From Sandaracinomonas limnophila (GTDB lineage: Bacteria; Bacteroidota; Bacteroidia; Cytophagales; Spirosomataceae), in NCBI RefSeq assembly GCF_004005965.1, contig NZ_SACY01000006.1, positions 62,001 to 126,000 of the forward strand: a stretch of 64,000 nt of DNA. The letters run 5' to 3'. A model generated the notes under the pieces. It saw only the letters and a program-made list of their open reading frames with translations, made no database searches and was not told where the DNA came from. The position numbers and the translations under genes were made by a program. Below, piece by piece: positions 52,581-62,186 of the stretch (positions are counted from its first letter, which is position 1; every line of letters starts with the position of its first letter).

Positions 52581-54095
52581 ATGAAAAATAAAATCATATT
52601 AATCTGTTTACTAGCTGTCGGGTTGACAGGCTGTACAGAAAGTTTCTTGGATATTACCCCGGAAACCAATTTAAGTTCGGTGACCTTCTTTAAAACTCAA
52701 GCTGACTTTGAGCAAGCGGTCAACGCATGTTATGTTCCCTTGAGAACTATTTACAACGACCGTTCTTGGTTATTATCAGAAATGCACTCAGATAACACCT
52801 ATTATGCGCGTAATACTGCCTTCGGTGCAACTGAGCAACAAGAAGACTTGGCAGATTTTTCCATCCCAGTTTCTGGTGGATTAACTACCAATACACACGT
52901 ATTGAATCAATATCGTCAGGACTATTTGATCATAGCGCGGGCAAATCAAGTATTGGATTTAATAGATAAAGTCGATTTTGATGCAACAGCAAAAGCAAAC
53001 TTAAAGGGCCAAGCTCAATTCCTTAGAGGTTTTGCCTACTTTGAGCTTTACCGTTATTTCAATAAAGCACCTTTACAATTAAAACCTGTAACTGGTAGAG
53101 AAACAGCTGCTGCTCCACTTGGAACTGCTGCAGATTTAGAAAAAATCATCATTGATGATTTAACGGGCGCTGCTGCTTCTTTAAAGAAAAAGTCTGCTCA
53201 AGAGGCTGGAAGAGCAACTTCTGGTGCAGCAAAAACTGTTTTAGCAAATCTTTATATTATCAAAAAGGACTGGGCTAATGCTGAAAAATTATTGCGTGAA
53301 GTTGTTGCAGATGGAGGATATTCTTTAATACCAGACTTCAATAATGTATTTTCAACTAGTACAGCAAACAAAAACAATGCTGAAAGTGTTTTTGAAGTAC
53401 AATTCCAAGAGGGTTCAAATGGTTACAACGGTACCTTTATGTACAACTTCCTACCTCGTCCAATGTTAGAGGCTGAATTGAAGACTCTTTCTGGTACATC
53501 AAATCCGCAACCTCAAACAGGAGAAGGAAACAACATTCCAACACCAAATGTAATTGCTGCATTCGAGGCCGGAGATTTACGTAAAGATGCTTCCATCGGG
53601 TACATTACTTGTTCAACCACGCTTTGGGAAGGTAAAACATACCCAATCATCAAAAAATACATGAAAACTCATGCATTAAATGGTAACCATGGAATGAACT
53701 GGCCTGTTTATCGTTATTCAGAGGTATTATTATTTTTAGCAGAAGCTTTGAATGAGCAAGGTAAAACAGCTGAAGCTGCTACATATATGAATATGGTTCG
53801 TAAACGTGCAGGTTTAGGTGAAACTACAGCTGCAGATCAAGCAAGCTTTAGAACTGCACTGATGAAGGAACGTCGCGTGGAACTTGCATTTGAAAATAAG
53901 CGTTGGCATGACCTAGTACGTACAGACACTTACAAATCAGTAATTACAGCTTATGGGGCTGAAATCAAAGCAAATCCTTTCTCTTATTATTACCAAAAAG
54001 GATATACTTTAAGAAGTAATTCATTCTCTGTAATTGAAAAATACTATCCAATGCCTGCTGATGAAGCTGCATTGAATCCAAACCTCACGAAGTAA
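52581..54095 (+). CDS. susD: SusD/RagB-type surface glycan-binding lipoprotein
   Basis: The lid protein of SusC. Lipoprotein signal MKNKIILICLLAVGLTGC (Cys18); I use this Met over one six codons upstream. N-terminal FLDITPETNLSSVTFFKTQADFEQAVNACY, TPR-like AKANLKGQAQFLRGFAYFELYRYF, and the C-terminal RYSEVLLFLAEALNEQG and RRVELAFENKRWHDLVRT are diagnostic. Length 504 is typical. A strong terminator follows. Confidence 0.95.
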   Translation: MKNKIILICLLAVGLTGCTESFLDITPETNLSSVTFFKTQADFEQAVNACYVPLRTIYNDRSWLLSEMHSDNTYYARNTAFGATEQQEDLADFSIPVSGGLTTNTHVLNQYRQDYLIIARANQVLDLIDKVDFDATAKANLKGQAQFLRGFAYFELYRYFNKAPLQLKPVTGRETAAAPLGTAADLEKIIIDDLTGAAASLKKKSAQEAGRATSGAAKTVLANLYIIKKDWANAEKLLREVVADGGYSLIPDFNNVFSTSTANKNNAESVFEVQFQEGSNGYNGTFMYNFLPRPMLEAELKTLSGTSNPQPQTGEGNNIPTPNVIAAFEAGDLRKDASIGYITCSTTLWEGKTYPIIKKYMKTHALNGNHGMNWPVYRYSEVLLFLAEALNEQGKTAEAATYMNMVRKRAGLGETTAADQASFRTALMKERRVELAFENKRWHDLVRTDTYKSVITAYGAEIKANPFSYYYQKGYTLRSNSFSVIEKYYPMPADEAALNPNLTK

Positions 54096-54110
54096 AGTTT
54101 GTTTTCTCTT

Positions 54111-54142
54111 TTAAAGCCGCGAGCTTTCGCGGCTTTAATATT
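54111..54142 (+). terminator. Intrinsic terminator after susD
   Basis: Perfect 12-bp stem TTAAAGCCGCGA (54111-54122), loop GCTT, TCGCGGCTTTAA (54127-54138), then TATTTT. Confidence 0.87.
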
Positions 54143-54201
54143 TTAAAAAAGGACAATATTTTCTATTAAAAATTATATATTGTAATGCTAAACTCTATTT
54201 T

Positions 54202-54975
54202 ATGAAAAATTACCTTTACAGTATTTTAGGAATATTCATTTCTATTTTACTTTTTAGCTATTCGCCTAGTGAGAACCTTTCCTCTTCAGAAAAAGGTTTC
54301 AAAAAAATATTTGATGGAAAAACACTCGATGGCTGGGAAGGAGACCCCACCTACTGGCGTGTTGAAAATGGTTCAATCGTTGGTGAAATAACCCCAGAAA
54401 CCGTTTTAAAAAGAAATACTTTTATCATCTATCGCAAAGAACAACCTGCCAATTTTGAATTTAAATGTGAAGTAAAAATCACTAAACAAGGAAATACTGG
54501 CATAAATTATCGTTCAGTTGAACTTCTCCCAGACCTTCCTTTAGGAATGAGAGGCTACCAAGCCGATATCGATGGAGCCAACCGCTTTTCTGGCCAAAAT
54601 TACGAAGAAAGAGGCCGTACAACCTTAGCCTACAGAGGAGAAATCGTTACTATAAACGAGCAAACAGACCCAAGCTTATACGAAAATGTGAGATCAAAAT
54701 CACAAAGAAATGCATGGATCGACAGAAAAGTGACTGGATCTTTGGGACACATGGATTCCTTAAAAACTAAAATCAAATCGGAGGATTGGAATGAAGTACA
54801 TATCATCGCTAATGGAAACCGCTTACAACATTTTGTGAATGGCGTACTAATGAGTGACGTAACAGATTTGGATGAAATCAATGGCAAAAAATCTGGATTT
54901 ATTGGCGTTCAAGTTCACGTTGGTCCCCCTATGAAAGTAGAATATCGAAACATTCGTCTAAAAAAATTAAAATAA
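54202..54975 (+). CDS. DUF1080 (3-keto-disaccharide hydrolase) family protein, exported
   Basis: A 257-residue protein: N-terminal hydrophobic segment (LYSILGIFISILLF), then a concanavalin-like beta-sandwich with GFKKIFDGKTLDGWEGD, YWRVENGSIVGE, GNTGINYRSVE, WNEVHIIANGNRLQHFVNGV and GFIGVQVHVG, the DUF1080 pattern. Members act on 3-keto-glycosides, cleaving the glycosidic bond by hydrolysis or elimination. The neighbouring oxidoreductases and TIM barrel support such a pathway. Periplasmic by its leader. It begins a second transcript after the susD terminator and lies 9 nt before the next gene. Confidence 0.85.
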   Translation: MKNYLYSILGIFISILLFSYSPSENLSSSEKGFKKIFDGKTLDGWEGDPTYWRVENGSIVGEITPETVLKRNTFIIYRKEQPANFEFKCEVKITKQGNTGINYRSVELLPDLPLGMRGYQADIDGANRFSGQNYEERGRTTLAYRGEIVTINEQTDPSLYENVRSKSQRNAWIDRKVTGSLGHMDSLKTKIKSEDWNEVHIIANGNRLQHFVNGVLMSDVTDLDEINGKKSGFIGVQVHVGPPMKVEYRNIRLKKLK

Positions 54976-54984
54976 ACTAAACCT

Positions 54985-57699
54985 ATGAAACTATCTGGTA
55001 AAATTTTACTGGCCTTATTAGCTATTGTGCTTCTTGGCTCCGCATCTTACCGCGCTTTGTTTACCTTTGAACCTGCTGTTGTTGAAGGAGGAAACCCTAA
55101 AATCGATAAAATTCGATTGCAACCAGGATTCAAAATAGAACATATCATAAGTCCTTCTGACGAAGGAATTGGCTCTTGGGTTTCTATGACCTTTGACGAC
55201 AAAGGTCGAATGATTTGCTCCGACCAATACGGTGGACTTTACCGCCTAACCATTCCAGCGGTGGGTTCTGCAAGTGTAAAGCCTAAAATCGAAAAATTAA
55301 AGTTTGGAAAAGGGGTTGATACCTTAGGAATAGGTAACGCACACGGACTTTTATATGCATTCAATAGCCTCTATGTGGTTGTAAACGCACGTGCTTCCAA
55401 GCCAGGAGCACAACCTGCATCTAATGCTCCTCGACAATTCCAACAGGGTTATGCACCGAGAGGTTCTGGACTTTACCGTGTTCAAGATTTAGATGGTGAC
55501 GATCAATACGACAAAATCACCTTAATGAAGGAATTTAAAGGTGAAGGTGAGCATGGTCCTCATAGTATCATCCTTTCTCCCGACAAAAAATCGCTTTATT
55601 TAGTAAATGGTAACCATACGGATGTTCCTGAGGTAGATCATTACCGTTTGCCAAAAACCTGGCAAGAAGACAATTTGTTCCCATTGATCAAAGACCCACG
55701 TGGACACGCAAACGACCGTTATGCACCTGGTGGTTACGTTTTAAACTTTGACCCAGAAGGAAAAAGATACGAACTTGTTAGTGCTGGTTACAGAAATGCA
55801 TTCGACATTGCTTTCAACGAAACGGGTGATTTATTTGCTTATGATGCAGATATGGAATGGGACTTCGGCTTACCTTGGTACCGCCCAACCAGAATTTGTC
55901 ATGTGACTTCTGGCTCTGAATATGGCTGGAGAACTGGAAACTCCAAGTGGTCGCCAACGTATCCAGACAATTTACCAGCAGTTTTAAACATTGGCCAAGG
56001 ATCACCAACAAGTCTTTTGTCTTTAAAGGATGCAAAAATGCCTGCAAAATACAAAAAGTCTTTATTGGCTTTCGACTGGACTTTTGGAATGGCCCACTTG
56101 ATCAAATTAAAACCTTCGGGTTCCACTTTCTTAGCCGACCGTGAAGAATTTTTATCTGGAATTCCTCTGCCTTTAACCGATGGAGTTATTGGTCCAGATG
56201 GAAACTTGTATTTTATGGCAGGTGGCCGTAGATTGGAGTCTGATATTTATAGAGTTTCCTACAATGGTCCAGAAGAAGCAAGTGCAAAAACACTGGTAGC
56301 GGCTCCTAATCCTCAAAACGAGCTTCGTAGAAAGATTGAACAATACCACAATGGTCCAAATAAAGATGCTTTAGCTTTGGCTTGGCCAAATTTGAAAAAC
56401 CCAGATCGCTTTATTCGTTACGCGGCAAGAATTGCTGTGGAACACCAGCCAGTAGCGGAATGGAAAGACAAGGCCTTGAATGAAAAAGATCCAATTACTG
56501 CAGTAAATGCCTTAATCGCATTAATTAGGAATAGCAAAGCAGATGCAAAAGTTCCCATTTACAATGCATTATTAGCCATCGACTCCAAGGGATTTTCGGA
56601 ATCTCAAACGCTTGATATTTTGCGTGCCTATGAGTTAGCTATTTTGCGTTTAGGATTACCAGATGCAGCAACAGGATCTAAAATCATTGCCAAATTTGAT
56701 GCAAAATATCCTGCAAATTCAATGCACATGGATAGAGCTCTAAGCCGCTTGTTAATTCCGCTTGAAGCTCCAAAAGTAATTGAGAGAACCTTGAAATTAA
56801 TTGAGACAAAAGATACTGCAAGTGTAGCTGCATACAGAAAAGAAACTGCTACTTCTTCTGCAGATTTAATTATGCGTAATCCGCAATACGGTACAGATAT
56901 TGCGAAAATGTTGGAGAAAATTCCACCAGCACAATCCATATACTTAGGCATTATGCTAAGTGCTGCCAAAGAAAACTGGACAGACGCTTTACGTGACCAA
57001 TATTTTAGCTGGTTCAAAAAAGGATTTGCATTCCAAGGAGGTCGTTCTTATGTTGGCTTTATCGACAGAGGAAGAAAATTAGCCTTGAAAAATGTTCCGG
57101 AAGCCTTGAAAGAAAAATACAACAAATTGTCTGGAGCTGATTTATTGACAGCCAACGGAAATGATTTGGTCTTAACGAATTATCCTAAAGGTCCAGGAAA
57201 ACAATGGAAAGTAGAAGAGGCATTAGCTTTATTTGATGAGCCTTTGACAGGTAGAAGTTTTGAAAATGGTAAAAATTGGTACAATGCTGTAACCTGCGGT
57301 AGATGCCACACCATGGGTAATGAGGGTGGAAATGTGGGTCCAGAATTAACCAATCTTGGAACTCGTTTCTCCAAAAAAGACATGTTAGAAGCAATCATCT
57401 TGCCAAGCAAGTCAGTTTCTGACCAATATGCTGCTTCGCAATTTGAATTGAAAAATGGAACGTCTATTGTTGGCCGTTTAACCAATCAAGATCAAAATGC
57501 ATTTTACATTTCTCAAAATCCGTATGATCCAGATCAGGTTGAGAAAATTTTAAAGAAAAATGTTCGTTCGGTTAAATATTCGAATGTTTCATTAATGCTT
57601 CCAAGTTTGATTAATTCATTAAATGCAGAAGAATTGAAAGATTTAATGGCATACTTAATGGCAGGTGGAAATCCTGATAATGCCGTATTTAAAAAGTAA
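54985..57699 (+). CDS. Membrane-associated sorbosone-dehydrogenase-like protein with HEAT-like region and haem c domain
   Basis: A 904-residue exported protein. N-terminal hydrophobic segment (ILLALLAIVLLGSASY); beta-propeller resembling L-sorbosone/glucose dehydrogenases (FKIEHIISPSDEGIG, DDKGRMICSDQYGGLYRL, YVLNFDPEGKRYELVSAGYRN, PLTDGVIGPDGNLYFMAGG), to about residue 425; alpha-helical HEAT-like middle (about 440-700); C-terminal cytochrome c domain with CGRCH at 771-775 and the GNVGPELTNLG that often follows. The architecture is that of 'membrane-bound dehydrogenase' proteins common in Planctomycetes and Bacteroidota. It would oxidise a sugar and pass electrons to the haem. The acceptor site is not resolved. 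Confidence 0.85.
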   Translation: MKLSGKILLALLAIVLLGSASYRALFTFEPAVVEGGNPKIDKIRLQPGFKIEHIISPSDEGIGSWVSMTFDDKGRMICSDQYGGLYRLTIPAVGSASVKPKIEKLKFGKGVDTLGIGNAHGLLYAFNSLYVVVNARASKPGAQPASNAPRQFQQGYAPRGSGLYRVQDLDGDDQYDKITLMKEFKGEGEHGPHSIILSPDKKSLYLVNGNHTDVPEVDHYRLPKTWQEDNLFPLIKDPRGHANDRYAPGGYVLNFDPEGKRYELVSAGYRNAFDIAFNETGDLFAYDADMEWDFGLPWYRPTRICHVTSGSEYGWRTGNSKWSPTYPDNLPAVLNIGQGSPTSLLSLKDAKMPAKYKKSLLAFDWTFGMAHLIKLKPSGSTFLADREEFLSGIPLPLTDGVIGPDGNLYFMAGGRRLESDIYRVSYNGPEEASAKTLVAAPNPQNELRRKIEQYHNGPNKDALALAWPNLKNPDRFIRYAARIAVEHQPVAEWKDKALNEKDPITAVNALIALIRNSKADAKVPIYNALLAIDSKGFSESQTLDILRAYELAILRLGLPDAATGSKIIAKFDAKYPANSMHMDRALSRLLIPLEAPKVIERTLKLIETKDTASVAAYRKETATSSADLIMRNPQYGTDIAKMLEKIPPAQSIYLGIMLSAAKENWTDALRDQYFSWFKKGFAFQGGRSYVGFIDRGRKLALKNVPEALKEKYNKLSGADLLTANGNDLVLTNYPKGPGKQWKVEEALALFDEPLTGRSFENGKNWYNAVTCGRCHTMGNEGGNVGPELTNLGTRFSKKDMLEAIILPSKSVSDQYAASQFELKNGTSIVGRLTNQDQNAFYISQNPYDPDQVEKILKKNVRSVKYSNVSLMLPSLINSLNAEELKDLMAYLMAGGNPDNAVFKK

Positions 57700-57706
57700 A
57701 ATTGAA

Positions 57707-57738
57707 GGGGTTTAAACAAATGTTTAAACCCCATTTTT
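57707..57738 (+). terminator. Intercistronic hairpin terminator after dehydrogenase gene
   Basis: Perfect 11-bp stem GGGGTTTAAAC (57707-57717), loop AAAT, GTTTAAACCCC (57722-57732), then ATTTTT. It lies 5 nt before the DUF4432 start codon, so it may attenuate rather than separate expression. Confidence 0.8.
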
Positions 57739-57742
57739 AAGA

Positions 57743-58753
57743 ATGAATTACCAAAACAAAGTAGGAAATCATAAACAATTAGGAGGAATTGAAACTTCAA
57801 TTCTCGACAATGGAGCAGGTGCAGGTGTTAGAATTGCGTGGATCGACACAGGAAGTGGTTTGCGATATAAAGTGATTATCGACCGAGGAATGGACATTGC
57901 CGAGGCCGTTTACAACGATTGCTCTTTGGCTTGGATTGCACACATTGGCGTTGTAAAACCGCAATTATTAGCCAATCAAGGATTAAACTGGCTCCGTACT
58001 TTTGGAGGGGGACTTTTAACAACTTGTGGACTAGACCATGTGGGCGGACCAGAGTCAGATGAATTTGGCGAAAGAGGAATTCATGGGCAAATTTCTAACC
58101 TTCCAGCTGAAATAATTTCCATTCAACAACCCAATATTTTAACAGGCGATTTAACTTTTGCCATTACCGGCATCATTAGACAGCATAAAATTTTTGGGCC
58201 TTGCTTGACCTTGAAAAGAACCATATCTGGAACTATCGGTAATCCTTCCCTAAAAATTGATGATGAAATCATCAATGAAGGAAATCAAGCAGCTCCATTT
58301 ATGATTTTATATCATTTCAATTTTGGCTATCCTTTATTAGATGAGGGAAGTCAAATTTTTTATGAAGGCAATCATTTTGTTAAATCTGACCCTAAATATT
58401 TAGCAGACCCTACTAATTTAACCACCCTTCCAGGGCCTTCCGATTTACATGCGGGAACGGGAGAATCAGTTGTGATAGTAGATGTCTCAACCCAAAATAG
58501 TTCCAAAGCAACTACTTCACTTTGGAATCCAAAACGAATGCTGGGAATTAAATTAGAATGGGACAAAAAAGAATTACCTTATCTAATCAATTGGCAACAT
58601 TTTGGCAAAAAAGAATATGTAACTGGCCTTGAGCCGTCTTCAAATCCTTTGAACGGTCAAAAGAAAGCGAGAGAAGATGGAAATTTAATTTTTATGCAAC
58701 CTGGTGAAATAAAAAAAATTCAATTAGAACTAAAAATTATTAAAAATATTTAA
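57743..58753 (+). CDS. DUF4432 family protein (galactose-mutarotase-like fold)
   Basis: A 336-residue cytoplasmic protein without a signal. VIIDRGMDIAEAVYNDCSLAWIA, FGGGLLTTCGLDHVGGPESD, GIHGQISNLPAEII and LYHFNFGYPLLDEGS are family blocks; the fold is predicted to be that of aldose 1-epimerases. It may interconvert anomers or isomerise a sugar; the substrate is unknown. Follows the dehydrogenase after a hairpin and leads the cytoplasmic part of the locus. Confidence 0.8.
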   Translation: MNYQNKVGNHKQLGGIETSILDNGAGAGVRIAWIDTGSGLRYKVIIDRGMDIAEAVYNDCSLAWIAHIGVVKPQLLANQGLNWLRTFGGGLLTTCGLDHVGGPESDEFGERGIHGQISNLPAEIISIQQPNILTGDLTFAITGIIRQHKIFGPCLTLKRTISGTIGNPSLKIDDEIINEGNQAAPFMILYHFNFGYPLLDEGSQIFYEGNHFVKSDPKYLADPTNLTTLPGPSDLHAGTGESVVIVDVSTQNSSKATTSLWNPKRMLGIKLEWDKKELPYLINWQHFGKKEYVTGLEPSSNPLNGQKKAREDGNLIFMQPGEIKKIQLELKIIKNI

Positions 58754-58782
58754 ATTACATAAGCCTTAAATAAATTATAACT

Positions 58783-59988
58783 ATGAGTATTTATTCTAAA
58801 ATTATTGAACAAGGAAAAGGGATTTTAAGATTGGCTCCAACGTGGGTTCCAAGATCCTTTTGCGTGCCAGGTAGAAGAATCAAATTACATCCGGATGACT
58901 ACTATGTATTGGGTGGCGTACGCGGTGGAATAGACGAAAGATGGCTTTCTTCCACTACACCAGCTAAAAATGGCCCGCTTACAGGTGAGCACGAAGGATT
59001 AAGCTTTGTAGTTTACGAAGAAAATGGAAAAGAAAAGCAGGTTTTATTAAAAGATTTAATTGAACAAGCTGGCGCAGAAGTTATTGGGGAAAGACTTTGG
59101 AATGAGTACAAATCTTGGCCTATGTATTCGAAATTCTTCGACAACATGGGTCCTCTGCCTCACCATATTCATCACAACGATGAGCACGCAGCAAAAATTG
59201 GACAATTAGGAAAACCCGAAGCCTATTATTTTCCACCACAATTGAATAATCATGGCGGTGATTTCCCATATACTTTCTTCGGAATTGCACCTGGAACAAC
59301 CAAAGAGCAAATCAAAGAATGTTTGATGAATTTTACCAAAGGTGACAACAAAATTACCATGTATTCACAAGCTTTCCCATTAATTCCGGGAACTGGCTGG
59401 GACGTACCTCCGGGGATGTTACATGCTCCGGGTAGTATGTGTACATACGAGCCACAAAAAGCTTCAGATGTGTTTGCTATGTATCAATCCTTGGTTAACG
59501 AGGCAGTAATCCCAGAAGAATTACTTTGGAATGGAACACCAAAAGAAGAAATTGGCAATTACGACCAACTGATGGAAGTAATTGATTGGGATTTGAATAC
59601 AAATCCGAATCTTTTAGAAACTCGCTTCATGGAGCCAATTTCAGTAAGAGATGAAAAAGAAATGAATGCACAGGGATATTCAGAAAAATGGATTTGCTAC
59701 CGTTCGGATGCATTTAGTGCAAAAGAATTAACAGTATTCCCTGGACAAACGGTAACTATTAAAGATGCAGCGGCTTATGGATTAATCATGATGCAAGGCC
59801 ACGGTAAAATGGGGGTTTGGGATATTGAAACTCCTGCACTAATTCGTTACGGACAATTAACGTATGACGAGTTTTTTGTAACAGAAAGCGCAGCTAAAGA
59901 AGGCGTAAAAATTACAAATACTTCTAAAACAGACCCAATTGTTATGTTGAAACATTTCGGACCTAAAAACCCTGACTTGAACCTATAA
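58783..59988 (+). CDS. Cupin sugar isomerase, mannose-6-phosphate isomerase-like
   Basis: A 401-residue cytoplasmic cupin. Metal-binding motif GPLPHHIHHNDEHAAK with H128 and H130, E146 in GKPEAYYF and the His of DVPPGMLHAPGS form a type I phosphomannose-isomerase-like centre. Sequence is longer than bacterial ManA and has a C-terminal cupin lobe ending in MLKHFGPKNPDL. Phosphate-binding residues were not confirmed, so it may act on a free sugar. Operon member with 29-nt and 12-nt gaps to its neighbours. Confidence 0.75.
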   Translation: MSIYSKIIEQGKGILRLAPTWVPRSFCVPGRRIKLHPDDYYVLGGVRGGIDERWLSSTTPAKNGPLTGEHEGLSFVVYEENGKEKQVLLKDLIEQAGAEVIGERLWNEYKSWPMYSKFFDNMGPLPHHIHHNDEHAAKIGQLGKPEAYYFPPQLNNHGGDFPYTFFGIAPGTTKEQIKECLMNFTKGDNKITMYSQAFPLIPGTGWDVPPGMLHAPGSMCTYEPQKASDVFAMYQSLVNEAVIPEELLWNGTPKEEIGNYDQLMEVIDWDLNTNPNLLETRFMEPISVRDEKEMNAQGYSEKWICYRSDAFSAKELTVFPGQTVTIKDAAAYGLIMMQGHGKMGVWDIETPALIRYGQLTYDEFFVTESAAKEGVKITNTSKTDPIVMLKHFGPKNPDLNL

Positions 59989-60000
59989 AATTTATTTACT

Positions 60001-61023
60001 ATGAATAATTTTCCAAAAATACATAATGCCACTTGGCCAGGACTTGTTGGCAAAGGCCCCGATTCAGAGCCTGTAATTTCATTGGATCAAATGTTAAAAA
60101 TGACTGCAGCTGCAGAGGTCGATGGCATAAAATTTGATGGTGTTGACCTAGGCTTATTAGGTCCACATTTTGATATAGAAAGTGGAAAAGATGGTGCAAA
60201 AGCAATGGCCGATAAAGTTGCTTCCTATAATTTACAAATTGGTAGTTTAGTGGCACCTATTTGGGCTGGTAGTGCAATGGGAGACCAGTCGGCAAGAGAT
60301 ACTTTTGTTGACATGGTGAAAAAAACTTGTGAGGCAGCAGCTTATTGGAACGAAACGGGTATCAGAACCAGTGGAGTGGTAAGAATTGACTCGGCAGCTG
60401 GAGTGGGCGATTGGGCGAAAGACCCAAAAGGAAATTCCAAACAAATTGTTGAAACCTTTCAAAGAGCTTGCGATGTGGCAAAAGATTATGGCGAAAAATT
60501 AGCCATAGAAGGAGAAATTTGCTGGGGTGGCATCCACTCTTGGAAGCATGTCATTGAAATATTAGAAGCAGTAGATAGACCAAATATCGGTTTCCAAGCA
60601 GATATGTCGCATACACTGCTTTACACCATGGGTTACAATGCGCCTGAGCACAGAATTTTACCAGAAAATTATGATTGGAAAGATCGTTCGGTTTTGACAA
60701 GTGCGCTTAAAACTTTGACAGATGCACTTCGTCCTTGGACCATCGATTTCCATGTTGCCCAAAATGATGGCACAGTTCATGGAACAGGCTCTCACGACAA
60801 AACGGGAAGACACTGCCAGGCAAATGACCCGAACGGTAAATTAAATGTAGTAGAAGATGCTGGTTTATGGTTAAGAGATGGCAATGGACAATTAACCAAA
60901 GCATTTAAACATATTTGTTGGGATGGCTGTATGTTCTCGAACGAGGTAATGATGAAACAAGAAACCTGGAATAATATTTTAGGTATGTTAATCAAAGTAA
61001 GAAACGCTCACGGCTGGAATTAA
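60001..61023 (+). CDS. Sugar phosphate isomerase/epimerase-like TIM barrel
   Basis: A 340-residue AP-endonuclease-2/xylose-isomerase-like TIM barrel. Likely metal ligands: the glutamates of [11 protein letters not shown] (E170/E172), D201 and H204 of [10 protein letters not shown], and the His of [10 protein letters not shown]. Relatives are epimerases, dehydratases or, in keto-glycoside loci, hydratases. Its neighbours (DUF1080 and Gfo/Idh) match that context. Reaction not assigned. Confidence 0.82.
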   Translation: MNNFPKIHNATWPGLVGKGPDSEPVISLDQMLKMTAAAEVDGIKFDGVDLGLLGPHFDIESGKDGAKAMADKVASYNLQIGSLVAPIWAGSAMGDQSARDTFVDMVKKTCEAAAYWNETGIRTSGVVRIDSAAGVGDWAKDPKGNSKQIVETFQRACDVAKDYGEKLAIEGEICWGGIHSWKHVIEILEAVDRPNIGFQADMSHTLLYTMGYNAPEHRILPENYDWKDRSVLTSALKTLTDALRPWTIDFHVAQNDGTVHGTGSHDKTGRHCQANDPNGKLNVVEDAGLWLRDGNGQLTKAFKHICWDGCMFSNEVMMKQETWNNILGMLIKVRNAHGWN

Positions 61024-61034
61024 TCAAATTTGAA

Positions 61035-62186
61035 ATGAAAACTTTAAGAATAGGACTTATTGGAACTGGCTTCATGGGAAGAACCCACTCCAACGGATAT
61101 AATAGAATACAAAATTTCTTTCCAAACCTTGAATACAAACCAAAATTACAAGCGGTTTGCTCAAGAAATGAAGAAAAGGTAAAAGCATTTGCTGAACAAT
61201 GGGGTTATGCCTCTTATGAAACAGATTGGAAAGCCTTAATCGCTAGAGACGATATCGATGCAGTAGATATTTGTACACCCAATGACACCCACGCTGAAAT
61301 TGCCATAGCAGCAGCAAAAGCTGGCAAAATGATTCTTTGCGAAAAACCATTGTCAAGAACATTAGCAGAAGGGGAAGAAATGGTAAAAGCGATCGAAGCA
61401 GCTGGAGTAAAAAATACGGTTTGGTACAATTATCGCAGATTACCCGCCGTAACTTTGGCTAAACAAATCATTGATTCAGGCAAATTAGGTCGAATTTTCC
61501 ATTACAGAGCCAACTTCTTGCAAGATTGGACGATAAGTCCTGACGTACCCCAAGGAGGTGCAGGTACTTGGCGATTAGATGTAGAAGCTGCTGGTTCAGG
61601 GGTTACAGGCGACCTTTTAGCGCACTGTATCGACACCGCAATGTGGTTAAATGGAGGCATCAAAGATGTGTCTGCTATGACAGAAACCTTTGTTAAAGAA
61701 AGAACACATGCAGCAACAGGTGCTAAACAAAAAGTAGGAATTGATGACGCTTGTTTGTTTCATTGCCATTTCGACAATGGTTCCTTAGGACTTTTTGAAT
61801 CTACCCGATATGCTCGTGGTCACAAAGCTCTTTACACATTTGAAATAAATGGAGAACATGCGTCCTTGCGTTGGGATCTTCATGATTTGAACTATTTGGA
61901 AATGTTTGATCATTCGGATGATTCAATTGTAAGAGGATGGAAGTCTATTTTGGTAACTGATGGTGACCAGCCGTATATGGATAAATGGTGGGTACCTGGT
62001 TTAAGTATTGGTTATGAGCACAGTTTTGTGCATCAAGTAGCTGATTTTTTGTTATCTCTTGAGAAAAATCAACCTTGCTCTCCAACCTTTAAAGAGGCCT
62101 TAGAGACTCAAAAAGTTTGCGAAGCAGTTATTGATTCTGCAAATAATAAACAATGGAAAAACACCGGCGTCAACTGGCCCTGTTAA
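61035..62186 (+). CDS. Gfo/Idh/MocA family sugar oxidoreductase (cytoplasmic)
   Basis: A 383-residue NAD(P)-dependent oxidoreductase without signal peptide. Rossmann motif [11 protein letters not shown] (8-18), [11 protein letters not shown], catalytic-Lys motif CEKPLSRTL (K104), and the alpha/beta domain with [15 protein letters not shown]. Relatives oxidise inositol, glucose or keto-sugars at C3 or C1. Its last 34 nt overlap the start of the ABC ATPase gene, so the sugar chemistry and transport genes are coupled. Confidence 0.88.
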   Translation: MKTLRIGLIGTGFMGRTHSNGYNRIQNFFPNLEYKPKLQAVCSRNEEKVKAFAEQWGYASYETDWKALIARDDIDAVDICTPNDTHAEIAIAAAKAGKMILCEKPLSRTLAEGEEMVKAIEAAGVKNTVWYNYRRLPAVTLAKQIIDSGKLGRIFHYRANFLQDWTISPDVPQGGAGTWRLDVEAAGSGVTGDLLAHCIDTAMWLNGGIKDVSAMTETFVKERTHAATGAKQKVGIDDACLFHCHFDNGSLGLFESTRYARGHKALYTFEINGEHASLRWDLHDLNYLEMFDHSDDSIVRGWKSILVTDGDQPYMDKWWVPGLSIGYEHSFVHQVADFLLSLEKNQPCSPTFKEALETQKVCEAVIDSANNKQWKNTGVNWPC

